Made by a program: the position numbers and the translations under genes. Below the pieces are notes generated by a model, which was not told the DNA's origin, made no database searches, and worked only from the letters and a program-made list of their open reading frames with translations. Shown in pieces: positions 52,062-64,000 of a DNA stretch of 64,000 nucleotides (position 1 is its first letter; every line of letters starts with the position of its first letter). This DNA comes from Kryptolebias marmoratus (lineage: Eukaryota; Chordata; Actinopteri; Cyprinodontiformes; Rivulidae): the NCBI RefSeq assembly GCF_001649575.2, contig NC_051437.1, forward strand, positions 17,114,581 to 17,178,580. Reading direction: 5' to 3'.

Positions 52062-55000
52062 CTGAGGAAAAGAGAGAGAAGAAAAAATCTGAATTTCTTC
52101 TTACAAAGAAATTAATTTCATAAAACACGAGGCGAAGTGTTTCTAATTAGCTTGAATGTGATGATTAAATCTGTGGTTTGTGTTAAGATCCTGACTGGAT
52201 TTCACCTCACATCAACTCTTGAGTCCATCTCCATTCAAGGGGAGTGAAAAGTTCATCTGTAGTTTTAATGAAAGAAGGATGTTTAAGGTTCATACCAACT
52301 GGTATGAGACAATGGGAAGGGAAGTGGAAGTTGAGAAGGATGGGATGGCGAGAACCATGACTGATAAAGACATGCAGGGAAAATAAAAAGAAAGAAGTCA
52401 GACAAACTTGGACTTGGTGAGAGAGGGAGAGAGAAAAAAAAGAAAATAAAGAAGTTTGGAAAAAGTTATAACAGGGATGAACGAGAAAGAAAGAGGGAGG
52501 GAGGAGGGGAAAAAGAGTCAGAAAAAAGAGAGAGAGAGAGCTCTTGTTCCTGCAGTTTTGAAGCGCTTCCAGACTTCTACAGTGATTCCAGGCTATGCCA
52601 TATGATTTAAATCACCAGAACTCTACTATAAAGACCTCCTCTGTTTCTGCTGCCAGCCTAGCACAGCAGCCTGCCTCTTTGCTTCTTTCCCCCAGGACCA
52701 GAGGCCCAGACACGGGGTCCGGAGCATGAAGGAGGGAGGGAGGGAGGAAGGGGGCTGATGGCGAATAAGATCCACTGATTGCTAACTGATGCTGTCACTT
52801 CCAACTATCTTCTCTTAAGGTCAGGCTCCCGTCCCACAGAGTGGTTTTGGCTCTAGCCTCCTGCAGCCTGCTCATCACTTTGACTGGTCACAGTAGGCAC
52901 AGGACAGGCTGAGTGGACAAGGCTGCAGTTGTGCCCTGCTGTTGACTCTTAGCACATGAAGAGGACGGGAGGGGGAAAAAATCTGGAAAAAATATGTTTT
53001 CTTTTTTGCCGTTTGCTTCCTTAGAGTGATTTCATGAGTGGGTGGTGTGATCAGCTTGTTTTTAAAATGTGGCTTTGAAAAAGAACAGAGCCAAGGAATT
53101 TGGAACTGCTGTGGCTTGCGAATCTGGGAGAAAAGACAGGGGAAAAAATCTTGGTAATGAATTCGGTATAAACAAAGAAATGGGGGGTGGGGGGGGAGGG
53201 AGATCTAAGGCTGAACCAGTGAACTGCTGAACTGAGCAGAAAAAGAAAAAAAAAAAGAAAAAGTACAGAGGAACAGTGGCAGGGTCCGAGCACACGGGGG
53301 CACTAAGGGGTGGCGCCATGCCTAGGAAAAAACTGAAGAGCTTTCCAAGACCCACACACACACACACACATATGTACTGCACATTCTCTAACTGCAATCA
53401 AGTACACAAAAATCTCCACACGTCACATGTGTGAGAGCACCCCTTTCGAACACACACATACACACACTTCTTACCCCATGCCTTTTTTTTTTTTTCCAAA
53501 AGGCTCTGGCTCCCACCCTGCTTCTCTTTCTGGCTCTGTCTCTTTCAACAGAGCCAGTTAATTACACCCTACTGCTGCAGGCAGCTTCAAACCACCACTA
53601 ATTTAGAGTTCCATTACAGTAAACTGTTCCACATGTGCATCCAGGACCCAGGCAGGGGTGGCCACGTTTCAGGAAGAAGCAGCCGCCGATAGGCACCCAC
53701 CCCCATCCTGCCAACACAGACTACCATCTTTCTTCCTCTCCCCTTCTCCTTCTCTGTGTTTCTTGCTTTACATCTTCACCATTACCAGTTTAATCTTCAT
53801 CGAAACCTGCCTTCGATAATCTTCTCCACTTTTTCCACCCTTTTCTCAAGCCTCCAACTTGCTTATACAACTTGCACCGTGACCCTGTGCGGCGGTTCCA
53901 CTTCTTGTGGCTAACGCACAAAAATATCACTAAAGATTTCACAGTGGGCCTAATGGGAGAAGAGGTATATGCTAGAAAAACAAAGCTGCCAGCGACTTAA
54001 CGCTCAGGCTCAGATGTGTTTGGCAAGCGTCTGGCCCATTTGGATCTCTCCTCCATGAACTCAAACCAGCTCTCAAAACGGCTGTACGGCTTAAAGAGCT
54101 GGAAAACAAAAGACGACAGAAAGAGGTGTAACAAGTGATAGCAGAGCAGTATGTAGGTGATTTTTCTCCTCCTGCTGGATGAAATGAAACAACACCAATC
54201 TGCCTCGGATTAAAATGAGCTTCAGGGAGCCCAGTCGCAGGAAGTGTCACCCATTAAACCGTGGTGCCACCGTGCATTCGGATAAATTTTGGGGGGTGGG
54301 CGACGAATGAAATTGACTTTAAAGCTACAACACAGAGACAGCATTTTAAAATAGAATCCAGTAACATCATGCTCCCCAAACACAATAATGAATTAATAAA
54401 AAAAAAAATGAAAAAAAGAGTTGGCGCCAGCATTTTTTAATGAGTCACATCAGCCCAGTTGCTTTTTACAGAGCCATTTATGTTTTATGTCGGGTCCTGT
54501 GGTAGTTGCACCTCGCCAGCCCGTCTGGGGCTATAAGGGGATAAGGGGGAATTTGGAGTGACCTCATTGCCTGTAAGGTTGGGCCAAATGGGCATGGAGG
54601 GCCTCCACACTTCCCCTGAGCCTGAGGGAGAGGGCACAAAGGAGGTACCAGGCATTTCAGGAGCACCAGCGTTGGGTGGGTTCGCTGCTGCTGCTTTTCC
54701 TCCTGCAGGGACTTTCCATCATTGCCTAAAATGGCACAACGCAAAGGTTTAAATTTACTTTGCTTGTTTCAGTAAATAGTGGCGTGTCATACCTCACAGC
54801 AGTTCATCAAGTTGAACGTCGTATCACCAGTTGCCCTTGAGAAAATCCATTAATTTTATCAGGACACGACACCAGGTATCACTTAAAATGAACTTAACCG
54901 TGCAGGCAATTTTGGAGGCAGAGATACAAGACAAGGCACGACCAGGGAGCAGGAGATTCTCTTGTTTGCTCAAGAGTTTGGAAAAAAAAAAAAAAGATGG

Positions 55001-57599
55001 CGCAAGGAGAAAAATCGTGCATGAAAGACACACAGAGAGGGAGAGCAGTTCCCAGAGACTGCATATCTGTCAAACAAAGGGTATCGAATCCTCAGCGAGC
55101 AAAACAACAATTGTGCCTTAACTGTTGTGACAGAGTGCGACCCCCCAGGCAATAAGAACTGCAGTCAAACATAGCAAATAAATCACGGCATCTCAGGAAG
55201 CTCTGCATCAAACAACCAAGACAGGCAGTTGTTTTTTTTTTTTTAGTCAGCACAAGAAACCACTAGTGAATACTCAGCGTATACAAGCAGGATTGTAGGT
55301 GCCTCGGCTTTCCCACTTTGTGTACTGGTAGATGATTCATATTCCCGTCAAGGGGAAACAAAAATAAAAACTTAAAAAAAACAAAAAACAATACTGACTT
55401 TCAACTTTAGATTTCAGTGGATATTTACGGCTGTTTTCAAAAGCTGCTTCTGTTTCCAAATGTACGTAAGTTTGCAGGTTTTTTTGATGAGTTTCCCCTA
55501 CACAGCTACAACATTTCTAAATGGAAAACCTAAAAACACGTCTAGCAGCCTGTGCAGAGCAGCAACTTAAAACCCTCCTGAGAGGGGCTGAGTTGTAAAT
55601 TCACAGCCTCAAGAAAGATGAACTGTGCCATGTATCCTGGCAAAGAAAGCATTGTTTTTCTCCTTTTTTTACATGAAATTGTACATGTTTTTCCAGCCCC
55701 TGTCTTTCAGTTGTCAACGTTTTCAAGTGATTTATGTTTAAGAGGAAATGACTTGAAACATAGAGGGGTATGTTTAAGTTTGGCTGGTACATGAGGTCAT
55801 ACCAGCGCAGAGGTGAAACAATGATTTCACAGTCCATGTGTCCTCCTGACCGAGTTGACAGACTGGCTTTTCCAACTGCCTGCCCCCAAAATGAGCATCG
55901 CCGCTGCCTGACGTGTCCGCGAGGATTTACGCACTGCTCTTCGTACACATTCAAATTTTCATACTGAGACACGACCGCGACAGCACTATCTGATCTTTTA
56001 GGTGGCGTCAGCAGTATTTTGGCAGTGAAAACAATATCCTTCCCGCTCCTATCTGATGTGAGGCTGACAGCTTCCAGTCTTTCAACAAGTGGCTGGCTAA
56101 TGGCTCCAAATGAGACGCGGAGTGACAGACGCTCCGGTGTTTCCAAACAAACCTGCATTCCATCACCTGAAACTTGTTTGACATCTGCCTGCTCTTGGCA
56201 TCCCACAAACACATATTTGCTTATAGCAACAATGCAAAAGAGGCACCTCTGTGAGACTATTTGTCTCTTAAGAGAAGTTCTTTTTTTTTTTTTTTTTAAA
56301 GGAGTGCCACTGGAAAGTGACATTAGGCAATCCGTTTGCTTGTCGTTTATAAATCATTAAATATTAATCCATTAATCTTTTTTTGTTTTGTCACATAGTA
56401 GACTGTTGACGTGTAGCAGTTAGGAGAACTGACAGTGAGACATAAAACACTTTGATGAAATTATCCTGACAACTTGCTGTTTTTGTGATATGGTTAGAGT
56501 CGGCGCAGAGACCTCAGCAGTTAGTCAAGCAAAACAAGAGAGCACTTTATAATAAAAAAAACCTCAACACAAATGGGTTCACAATATGGCAGACTCGAAG
56601 TAAAGGCATGAAAGGTAAAGTTGTTGTTGCTGAAATGTGTCATGCGGTAATTACTGAAGGAGTCAACCATGAAGGTGCGTCACTCCCCCAACTCAGAGTG
56701 TGGAAACAATCCTTTCTCTGTATAAAGCAATGCATAATGGGAGGATTTCGCCGCCGCCGCTGCCTTTAGCCGCAGGAGTCAAAGCAGCTCACGCAGGCCC
56801 AAACGCACACATGCAAGCACACGACATGCACGCCATCACACTTCCCCACAAGTTTCAATTTGTTCAACCCCTTCTTAACGACGACCGGGGATCGAAAAAT
56901 GTAAATCCTCACAATCAGAGTGGCACACCTGCAAAAATAGACACAGGAAGCACTGTGCAAATAGTTTCCCTGGTAATTACAGCGTGGTGGTGCAGAGCAC
57001 CTCGATTCTTCTCAAATCACCTGGCCAACCCCTCCCCTCAGCTTGGCCCTAATTGCTATAGAAATTCCAGAAAGAGACAGGTATCAACAACTCCCTAATT
57101 TACCGCTCCGAGTTGTGTCACAAGGAGAGACTGTTTGCAGATTTTGCAACACAAAGGCTTTCGTGTGCCAAATGTTGTTTCAGCTGTTCAAAAGATATAT
57201 GCGTACACTCACAGCTTTGATAGCGCCACAAGCTGATGTGATAAATGTGGCTAAAGAAAACAGACTGTGCATTTTGTCAATATAATCTTTACTTTACATC
57301 TGAGTCATCAAAACTGTCTAATTTAAGTTAATCAAAAAGCTGTCTGCAATTCTTATTTTCCTGGACATAAAATCATACTTTTCATTAACTTGGGTGGACA
57401 GGTACAGGCAGGTGTACAAGCAGACGTGTAAGAAGTCACAACCACAATGTGACTCACAGCACATCCATCCATCTGGTATGTTGGAGATTAAGCTCAGATA
57501 ATATTATAAGGTAAAGCTGCTGCCTTTAAAAAAAAAACCCACGGTGGTTTAACAAGGAGGAGGAGGAGGAGAGTGCACTGACATTTCTCTGCCTCAGCG
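52062..57599 (-). other. rarg: presumed 5' intron of rarg gamma-1
   Basis: Purine-rich at 52430-52560, poly-A/T tracts, CA runs (53351-53371). No assured exon. A 240-codon open frame (56323-55601, - strand) has no recognised homology and contains a poly-Lys stretch from a homopolymer. Confidence 0.4.
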
Positions 57600-57845
57600 A
57601 TGAGCTCGGCCTCTTCCACTCCAGATGTCACGACTCTGTGTCAAACCAGATGTCGGCGGCCCTGGAACGAGGATCACTCACTTGGACCCCTTCGCTCGCT
57701 GTCCCTCGCACTTACGTCAGAAATAAGCGCTGTGGACGGCAGGTGCAAAAGCTGAAGCCCTTTGTCACGTCAGGAGGAGCAAACGGGGGAAGATGCTTTC
57801 TGATACCAAGTGACTCGTCTTTATCATCCAAAATCTCACACTAAA
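57600..57845 (-). promoter_or_regulatory. CpG-bearing block with CRE-like sites and splice donors
   Basis: On the - strand it has TGACGTAA (57719-57712) and TGACGTGAC (57771-57763), which are CRE-like. Two strong donor-like words follow: GAC|GTAAGT about 57714 and CCAA|GTGAGT about 57676. It could be an upstream untranslated exon or alternative promoter of rarg. Confidence 0.25.
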
Positions 57846-58608
57846 TACACCACTTTGACACACAGAACCTGTTGATCCAGCACAATCACAAACATCCATA
57901 AATAATTTTCACTGACGTCCTGCTCGTCGTGGGAGCAAAATGAATAAACTTCCAAGTAAACTACGGCCAGAGACACACCTCACTCCGCAGGAATCAGCCG
58001 GTGCTGTTTAATACACACACACACACACAAAAACAGAAAAACAATGCCTCTCTTCTCCAAGTGTTCATATGCTAGTTATTAAAAAAAAAACAGGTCAAGG
58101 ACTGGTGACTTCTCTGGTGAATACACATCAAACACATGCAAGCCTGGCTGTACACACACACACACGCATACACACACATATGCTAATAATAAAGAGCTCC
58201 ACAGGCACAGGGTAACACTTGAAACACTCGCTAATAAGCACACATGTGGGCATGCAGGCATACACATGGTCGAGTTCACATAAACTCAGTGTCACGCTCG
58301 TGTTTATGGAGCACAAAAAGGGAAAACAAACTGAAGCGCAGAACGCAAACAAACATGTGGACGTTTGAGTGTTTACACATGAGAATCCGGTCAGATTTTG
58401 GAACATGATTAATGGCCTCAAAGTGGGCTACACACACACACACGCGCACACTCAGTTTCTGTCTTCAATTAAAACTGTTAACTCGTTCCTAGTGATAAAT
58501 AAATAAGTGAAGCCTCCATCTTCCTTAGCTGGGAGTGCATGAGGCGAATGAAAACAAACCCTGGCTCCAGCTCTTGATTCATTCCAAAGCGGAGTAAAAG
58601 TTACTCAC

Positions 58609-58760
58609 GAGCTCTCATCTGATGATGCGGACAGACAGACGGAGGCGAAGACGGCCCGACGAGCGGCTCGAGCCAATGAAAGGGAAGGAGAGAGGAGTGC
58701 ACGTTCAACAGGCGTCCCTTCAGCGGCAGAGACAGAGCAGCAGTGAGCCTCCAACCCTGT
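58609..58760 (-). promoter_or_regulatory. rarg: candidate untranslated first exon and P1 promoter of rarg
   Basis: A strong donor on the - strand (GAGCTC|GTGAGTAA, exon end 58609) is preceded by CpG-rich sequence with a CCAAT box (58673-58677 on +) and, further out, a (CTC)n tract. Spliced to 52061 it would make the gamma-1 5' UTR. The upstream limit is unknown. Confidence 0.35.
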
Positions 58761-58785
58761 CCCTCCTCAGCTCCCCCTCCTGCAC

Positions 58786-58814
58786 TCTCCTCCTCCTCCT
58801 CCTCCTCCTCCTCC
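58786..58814. repeat. (CTC)n simple repeat
   Basis: A nearly pure CTC run, about 29 bases, just upstream of the candidate P1 exon. Confidence 0.95.
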
Positions 58815-59344
58815 CCGAGTCGCTACCTCTTAAAATCACTCTTTCACTCCTAAAATACAGACACACACTCGCTCTCTCAACAAAAAATAATTACACCGTG
58901 ATTCATAAAGCCCTTTTTTTTCTTCTTCTTTTTTTTTTCCTTTCCCCGTGTCACATGACTCCAACACTTCAAAACTACAGCGCATTTTTTCACAAGCCAC
59001 AAAATGCCAGCAGGGAAGGAGAAAGGCCCCAAGAGTTTAGGTTTCTGTTTTTAATTCTCCCTGCCTTCTCTCTCTCTTGGGTAAAACATTTGTGCTTTTG
59101 TTGTTGTTGTTCTAGCTCTTTCTATTCCCCTCCTCTTCCCGCTTCTTGGTTAAGGAGTCAGTTTGCCTCCAAACGGCGCTTGGCGTCTTAGATCATTCAT
59201 GTTTCATCGATAAGTGAAATAAGCCAGGGTTATTAAGAGAGGAAGTTTTAGCAGCCAGAACAAAGCCTCGTGTTGTTTGGGTTTAGCTCGACATGCTGTT
59301 TTGATTGAAAGCCATTGGGCAAAGGTGGAACAATAATGTTGTTG

Positions 59345-60404
59345 CCCGCGTCGGTGTGTGTGTGTGTTCGTTTGTCTGTAGTGTTGGCAAAATATCTTGT
59401 GAACTGCTGAACAGATTTTAATGAACCTTTCAGCAAGTAATCATTTGATGAACATCATTTCGGAGTCCGCCTGATTCAAGATGCCCGCCACAGTAAAGGG
59501 ACCTTAGCAAAGACAAAAATGCCTCTAACTCTGTCAGTTTTGCAGATGTTGAGCTAAGGTTTGGTGTGGTAGTAGCTGAGACTGACCCACAACCTGTGCT
59601 CTGAGCACTAACTGATTGAGCAAGATATAAATTTAAAACTTTGCCACGACTATTGGATTCAACTCTGTCTGTCTGTTGGCAAAGTATCTCATAACCCACT
59701 GGGTGGATTTTAATTCAACTTTCAGAAACTACTCAGTGAGTGTACTTCTACAACTGGTTAACTTTTGGAGTCGACCAACTTCAACATGACCGCCACAGCC
59801 AACTGACCTTGGAAAGCACAAAAAGAGCGATATATCAGCAAATTTTACAGATACTGAGCCAAGAGTAGATGTGTGGTCGTAGCTGAGCATTGTCCCCAAC
59901 ACATACTTCAAGTTCAACACACTGTGTGAGATCTTTGCTTAAAACCTTGACATTAACTTTCAAAGTCAACCCTGTTTTCTGTTAGCAAAGTATCTCCTGA
60001 ACCACTGAAAGGATTTCAGTGAAACTCTCAGAAAGTAATCACCAGGTGCACATCTACTACTGATTAACTCTTGGAGTCAACCCAATTTAAGAAGGTCACC
60101 TCAGCTAATCAGTCGTAACCTGCACAACAATGACTATACCTCAGTGAATTTTACAAATATTGAGCTCAAATCTGGTGTGGTTGTAGCTGAGAGTCATTCA
60201 CAACACATACTCCAAGAGCTAAACATATAATGCAAGATCACAAGAGATATCGCATTTGTGCAGAATGTTGTTTTCCAGACTGGACAAAAATGGCTATAAC
60301 TCCATCATTTCTCAACATAAGATGATGTTTGTCTAAAACACTGGCTTGAAAGGCAGCGGGCTATCTGCATTACTCTAAGGAATGCAGCGCTTTTAATTCT
60401 TGCA
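59345..60404 (-). repeat. dispersed repeat family 1, copy E (about three tandem units, inverted)
   Basis: Reverse orientation. The closing motif (GTGAACTGCTGAACAGATTTTAATGAACCTTTCAG type) appears at about 59399, 59689 and 59996, so units are about 290-307 bases. The terminal hairpin GCATTAC...GGAATGC and the edge GCTTTTAATTCTTGCA (60389-60404) close the element, mirroring the start of copy A. Confidence 0.82.
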
Positions 60405-62088
60405 CATTTTTTTTTTCCATTTTTAGTCATGAATTCGTAGCGGTATCTATTTAATGAACTCATGTCCTGCCTGTCTGCTCAGCGTGCTAACAAGCTGGAG
60501 TTACATGTTCTGTTTGGTTCAGAGTTAATTTAGCCACTCTCTTAGATTGCTTATAATAATATTCTGCGGCACTAAGAGCACTGGATATTAAAAACAGCAA
60601 CCCTTTGCAACCCATTAGACAAGTATTGGACATTCGATACGCCATAAAACATTGTGCACTTAATGAAATGAAAACCAGAATTTGGCATGCGCAGCTGACA
60701 TTTTTTAGCATGCACAACATCTGTCAACATCCTGCCAAACATGGTGCAGATTAGTGTCTGAAAAAGTCAAGATTATCTTCCAAAAAGATGCATATCTGTG
60801 ACCGAATCACTTAAGCTTCTAAATCGAAACGAGCTCGTGGGCTGGCACATCAGCTGCAGGGAAGTCCCGGGTGAGATGGCAGAGCTGAGCAGCGGCACAA
60901 AGCGACACATCTGGGTGTGCCCCTGAACGTTTCCCCCCCACACACACCCTCCCTCCCTCCCTCCCTCCCTCTCTCTCTTCATATGAGATCATGTGTTTCA
61001 GATCTGTGTTTATGTGCTTGTGGTTCTGGGTGTGTGCCCTGTTTTTCTCAATTTAATCTTTCTCAAGTTGTTATGAGGAGCACCTCAAACCTCAAAACTG
61101 GGAGGAGTGGGCACACCTCAACTGGCACGTTCCAGCGGACACTTCTACCTTCTCAAGCCAGCCACGGAGGATGCGCACTCGCTGAACACGTGTCTTATCT
61201 TCCCGAGCCACCTGTACATGCACGTTCAGCTCTTTTTCTTTGCTTGTAAGCCTCTGCAACTCGCTTGACACATAGATCTTTATCCTCACTTATACTGACC
61301 TCTATATGTCTCCAAGATAAAAATAATAACAATAATAATTTCAAAAATCTGGGCACCTTCACAGGAAAACTCACTTATCTGTAGGCTATTCATTTTGCTA
61401 TTCCTGTCCATGTGACTTTTACAGCAACATATGGTCTACAGTAGCCCACTGAATCATTCTTTTAAACACTTCTGATGTGGACTTGCCAGTATGAATGAAT
61501 GAATGGGGAATGAGAGGCACTGCTCCCTTCTGGACCAAAACTTTATATTCAGGAAGCACAGATCAGAGCCATACTGCAGAAAGTCCTCGGGCAGATTCTT
61601 ATCTGGTTTGCATTTGATTTGTGTGTTGCTCATAAGGCCACTAAGGCTAATAGAAATCCCTTGGCTGTTTACATAGGAGCACTAAATCAGCAGTTGTGTA
61701 ACAGAGGAAACAAGAAAGTTAATACAGCTGTAGTTCAAAAGCTATCTCGACGTAAGTGCGATAATAAGAGTGAGGTGTGGATTTCAAGTCGGCGTGAGGC
61801 CATCGGGCCAGCATGTGTCAGAATGTGCAGTCGGGTGAACGAGGAGCCGACTTAATTGTGTACCGGTGCGGAGTCCTCATTAGAGTATGACAGTGAGCTT
61901 ACACTCATCCTGCAGCATGTAGGATGTGTGTGTGTGTGTGCCTGCGACTGTGTGCATGGATGAGCGTGCCGAGGCAGTAGCAGTGAGAAGGTCAGAGGTT
62001 ACTAGTGTTTGTGTTTCAGTGTCAGTGAAGTGTGCTCCAGGCCAAGATTTATGATCATTGTGTCTGGGAGGCTGCAGAGAGAGAGAGA
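60405..62088. other. non-coding DNA upstream of rarg, no gene seen
   Basis: Contains a (CTCC)n tract at 60949-60970 and a GT tract at 61927-61941. A DR1-like pair AGGTCA-G-AGGTTA lies at 61989-62001. No exon recognised. Confidence 0.45.
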
Positions 62089-62115
62089 GGGGTGGGTGGG
62101 TGGGTGGGGGGGGGG
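62089..62115 (+). other. potential G-quadruplex tract
   Basis: Four or more runs of at least three G separated by single T, ending in a G9 run, next to the CpG-rich block at 62140-62460. Confidence 0.7.
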
Positions 62116-62139
62116 ATAATGAAGACGGATCAGGGTGCT

Positions 62140-62460
62140 ATCTCTCTCTCTCTCTCCGGGCACCGCTGGATACATGGCCTACGGCCCCCGCCGTTCTCGT
62201 ATCATTAACTTCAGCCGGGTGACATCATGACGCACTGCCCCTGACATCAATCGTTCCCTTACGCAGGGGCCGCTTCTCGCAGAGGACAGAGCGGCGATCC
62301 CTCGCAGGAAGTCATCCGGCAAAACACGGGCATTGTTCGGCGCATAGCTCTGCAGCTTCTCTGGGTGTGTTTGGGGGAAGATATGAAATATTCATGGCAA
62401 CGCCGCGCTTGGTCGTGTGTTTCCACTTTAGATTCATCGGATTAGCATTCGCGCACAGGA
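62140..62460. promoter_or_regulatory. CpG-rich candidate promoter or enhancer
   Basis: GC- and CpG-rich compared with its surroundings. Includes TGACATCATGACG (CRE/AP-1-like), ATATGAAATATTCAT (POU-like, 62381-62395) and a half X-box CATGGCAAC (62393-62401). On the - strand CCCTGC|GTAAGG is donor-like. It could be the distal rarg promoter or belong to a gene beyond the window. Confidence 0.3.
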
Positions 62461-64000
62461 ACAGAGCGGAGGCCTGGGGCTGACTCAGTGAGAGAGAGAG
62501 AGAGAGAGAGAGGGGAAGGGAAGAAAATGCAGAAAGGAGAGAGGAAAGGTGTGGGGAGGAGGGGGGGGTGATGATGATGACGGGAGGAAGTGAGGTTAGA
62601 GGGGTTGCAAGGAGATGGAGAGGTGGGGAGGGAAAGGGGGTTTAAAGGTGAAGGGCCCAAAGGTGTGAGGGAATGGGAGAGAAAGAGGTGTGAATTAAAG
62701 AGAGGGTAAGATGCCCACAATGAGATCACTATTTCCCCACATTTAGATTGATGTCATCAGAAGTCTGGTGGCGCTCTGAGACAGGCAGCAAGCACACACA
62801 CACACACCCCGCTCAAAAGTCACATTCATCCACACACATACACACATAAATGTACACTTTCCTTGCACTTTTCTCCGTTAGAGGGACTTATACACACATC
62901 CTGTGAAAAGAAGGAGTGCATTCATCCTGCCTGGCAAACTGGGCTCATTTAGAGTCCAACTGCCTTCAAGTAAAAACATACACAGAGGAATACCACTCGA
63001 AGGAAAAATGAGTTACTCATAGCAAAAAAAAGGGGGGAAATGTATGCGCTGGGCACCAAAACACATATGCCACGACTCGAGCGAAAGCGAAATGTACGTC
63101 ATGCTGGAAAGCGAGAAACGCAGAGCCAAAAAAAAAGGGAGAAAATGAAAATTGTATGCGTCTTTGTGCATATTTCAGGGTGCACTCAGAGGCTGTCGGA
63201 ACAGCCACCAGCGAGTGTGCCAGCGAATGAGTTCTCTCTCTCTCTTTCTCTGCGTTATTTCCCCCAACATGTGTGTCCAATGAAAGGTGAACGGCTCTCC
63301 TGTCTATACTTTCCTCAAAAAAAAAAAAAAATCAGCCATGATGTCACCATGAACCCATCCTGAACCCACCTCTGTCAGAAAGCATTACTCCAGCCCTCCC
63401 TCGTTTTCTGTTCCACCTCTCCCTCCTTCACGCTCCGCTCCTGCCTCCTTTCATTTCTTTAATTCTTTTTCATATGTGTCCACTTTCTTCTGCGCTTCTT
63501 TCCCCCTCCAACCATGTCTGTAGTTTCTTTCTTTCACTTCCTCCTCTCTTGGAGAAGAGCACTAACTTTTTTTTTTCCTCCCTCTAATTGAATCACCAAT
63601 TTTGGCATCTGGCAACAAAAAAGGAAAGAAAAAATAACAAGATGTTTTGATTATCAGCTGTGGTTTTAAAGTAAAGAATACGAAGACTGCGAGAGAAAAA
63701 AAAATAAAAGCGTAAAAAATGAGCAACAGGGGAGAATGCAAATGAAAGAGGGGGAGAGAGAGAGAGAAGAGTTGGGAAGAGAGAGGAGAGAGAGGGGTGG
63801 TGGGGGCAGAGAGAAGGCAGCCAGAGAGCCACATATGGAAGTGATTCTGTAATTACTGCAAATCTGTGAGCTCAAAAGGAAAGGTCTTCTTTTCCATGCC
63901 TCCTTCCCTGCACATAAAACTGCCCTTGTGAGAAAGCTGGGCACTAAATACTGCCTCGGGGGGGGGAGACAGAGGGCTTTTTGGGGGGGGGGCTTTTTTT
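62461..64000. other. low-complexity non-coding DNA
   Basis: GA-rich tracts (62489-62512, 63750-63795), G runs at the window end (63960-63992), CA runs (62794-62806) and A runs (63319-63331). No gene recognised. Confidence 0.5.

Noticed and set aside
58622..59191. 189-codon + strand frame rich in Arg, Ser and Leu
   Set aside because: Made largely of (CTC)n and T-rich simple sequence; it overlaps the candidate rarg upstream exon on the other strand.

Overview
The window is nuclear genomic DNA from a teleost fish. Both recognisable genes are vertebrate genes with short GT-AG exons and long introns. The dispersed repeats (an L2-type LINE 3' end, a hAT-type MITE and common fish interspersed repeats) and the RARgamma with a long acidic C-terminal F domain also point to a ray-finned fish, probably a percomorph. 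The species cannot be told from the sequence. There are four assembly gaps: 457-1016, 18002-18008, 25532 and 50377-50530.

Layout. 1-4000 is non-coding, with one dispersed repeat. 4000-4440 is a probable promoter and untranslated first exon. calcoco1 runs on the + strand from 6346 to about 14927 in 14 coding exons, all joined in phase (652 codons plus stop in my model). It encodes the SKICH domain, an LVV-type ATG8-binding motif and the long coiled coil. The last coding exon is a proposal; if it is right, the protein lacks the C-terminal zinc finger of mammalian CALCOCO1. 15-20 kb is the spacer between two convergent genes and holds conserved-looking non-coding blocks, one with a near-perfect RFX X-box. 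rarg (retinoic acid receptor gamma, probably the rarga paralogue) lies on the - strand. Its 3' UTR probably ends near 20.24 kb and its stop codon is at 22400-22402. Seven common exons (22400-27081) encode the end of A/B, the DNA-binding domain, hinge, ligand-binding domain and F domain.

Two alternative first coding exons lie far upstream in the same gene. The gamma-2-type exon is at 39160-39304. The gamma-1-type exon is at 51734-51902, with its 5' UTR reaching 52061. Both end with the same phase-1 donor and splice to the same acceptor at 27081, giving predicted receptors of 509 aa (gamma-1) and 501 aa (gamma-2). 27-39 kb, 39-52 kb and 52-64 kb are intronic or upstream DNA with repeats, homeodomain-rich non-coding blocks and candidate upstream untranslated exons (57.6-58.8 kb and 62.1-62.5 kb).

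The two genes do not form a pathway unit in any way the sequence proves. RARgamma is a retinoic-acid-dependent transcription factor acting with RXR. CALCOCO1 was first described as a nuclear-receptor coactivator (CoCoA) and later as a selective autophagy receptor. Their tail-to-tail arrangement differs from human, where both lie in the HOXC region of chromosome 12 but are separated by other genes. I see no prokaryotic, viral or CRISPR-like system here. The most interesting items are the dual first exons of rarg with a 585-nt ATG-free leader, the altered calcoco1 C-terminus, the alpha-type serine in the RARgamma ligand pocket, a possible SUMO motif in the F domain, and a repeat family that carries internal tandem units.
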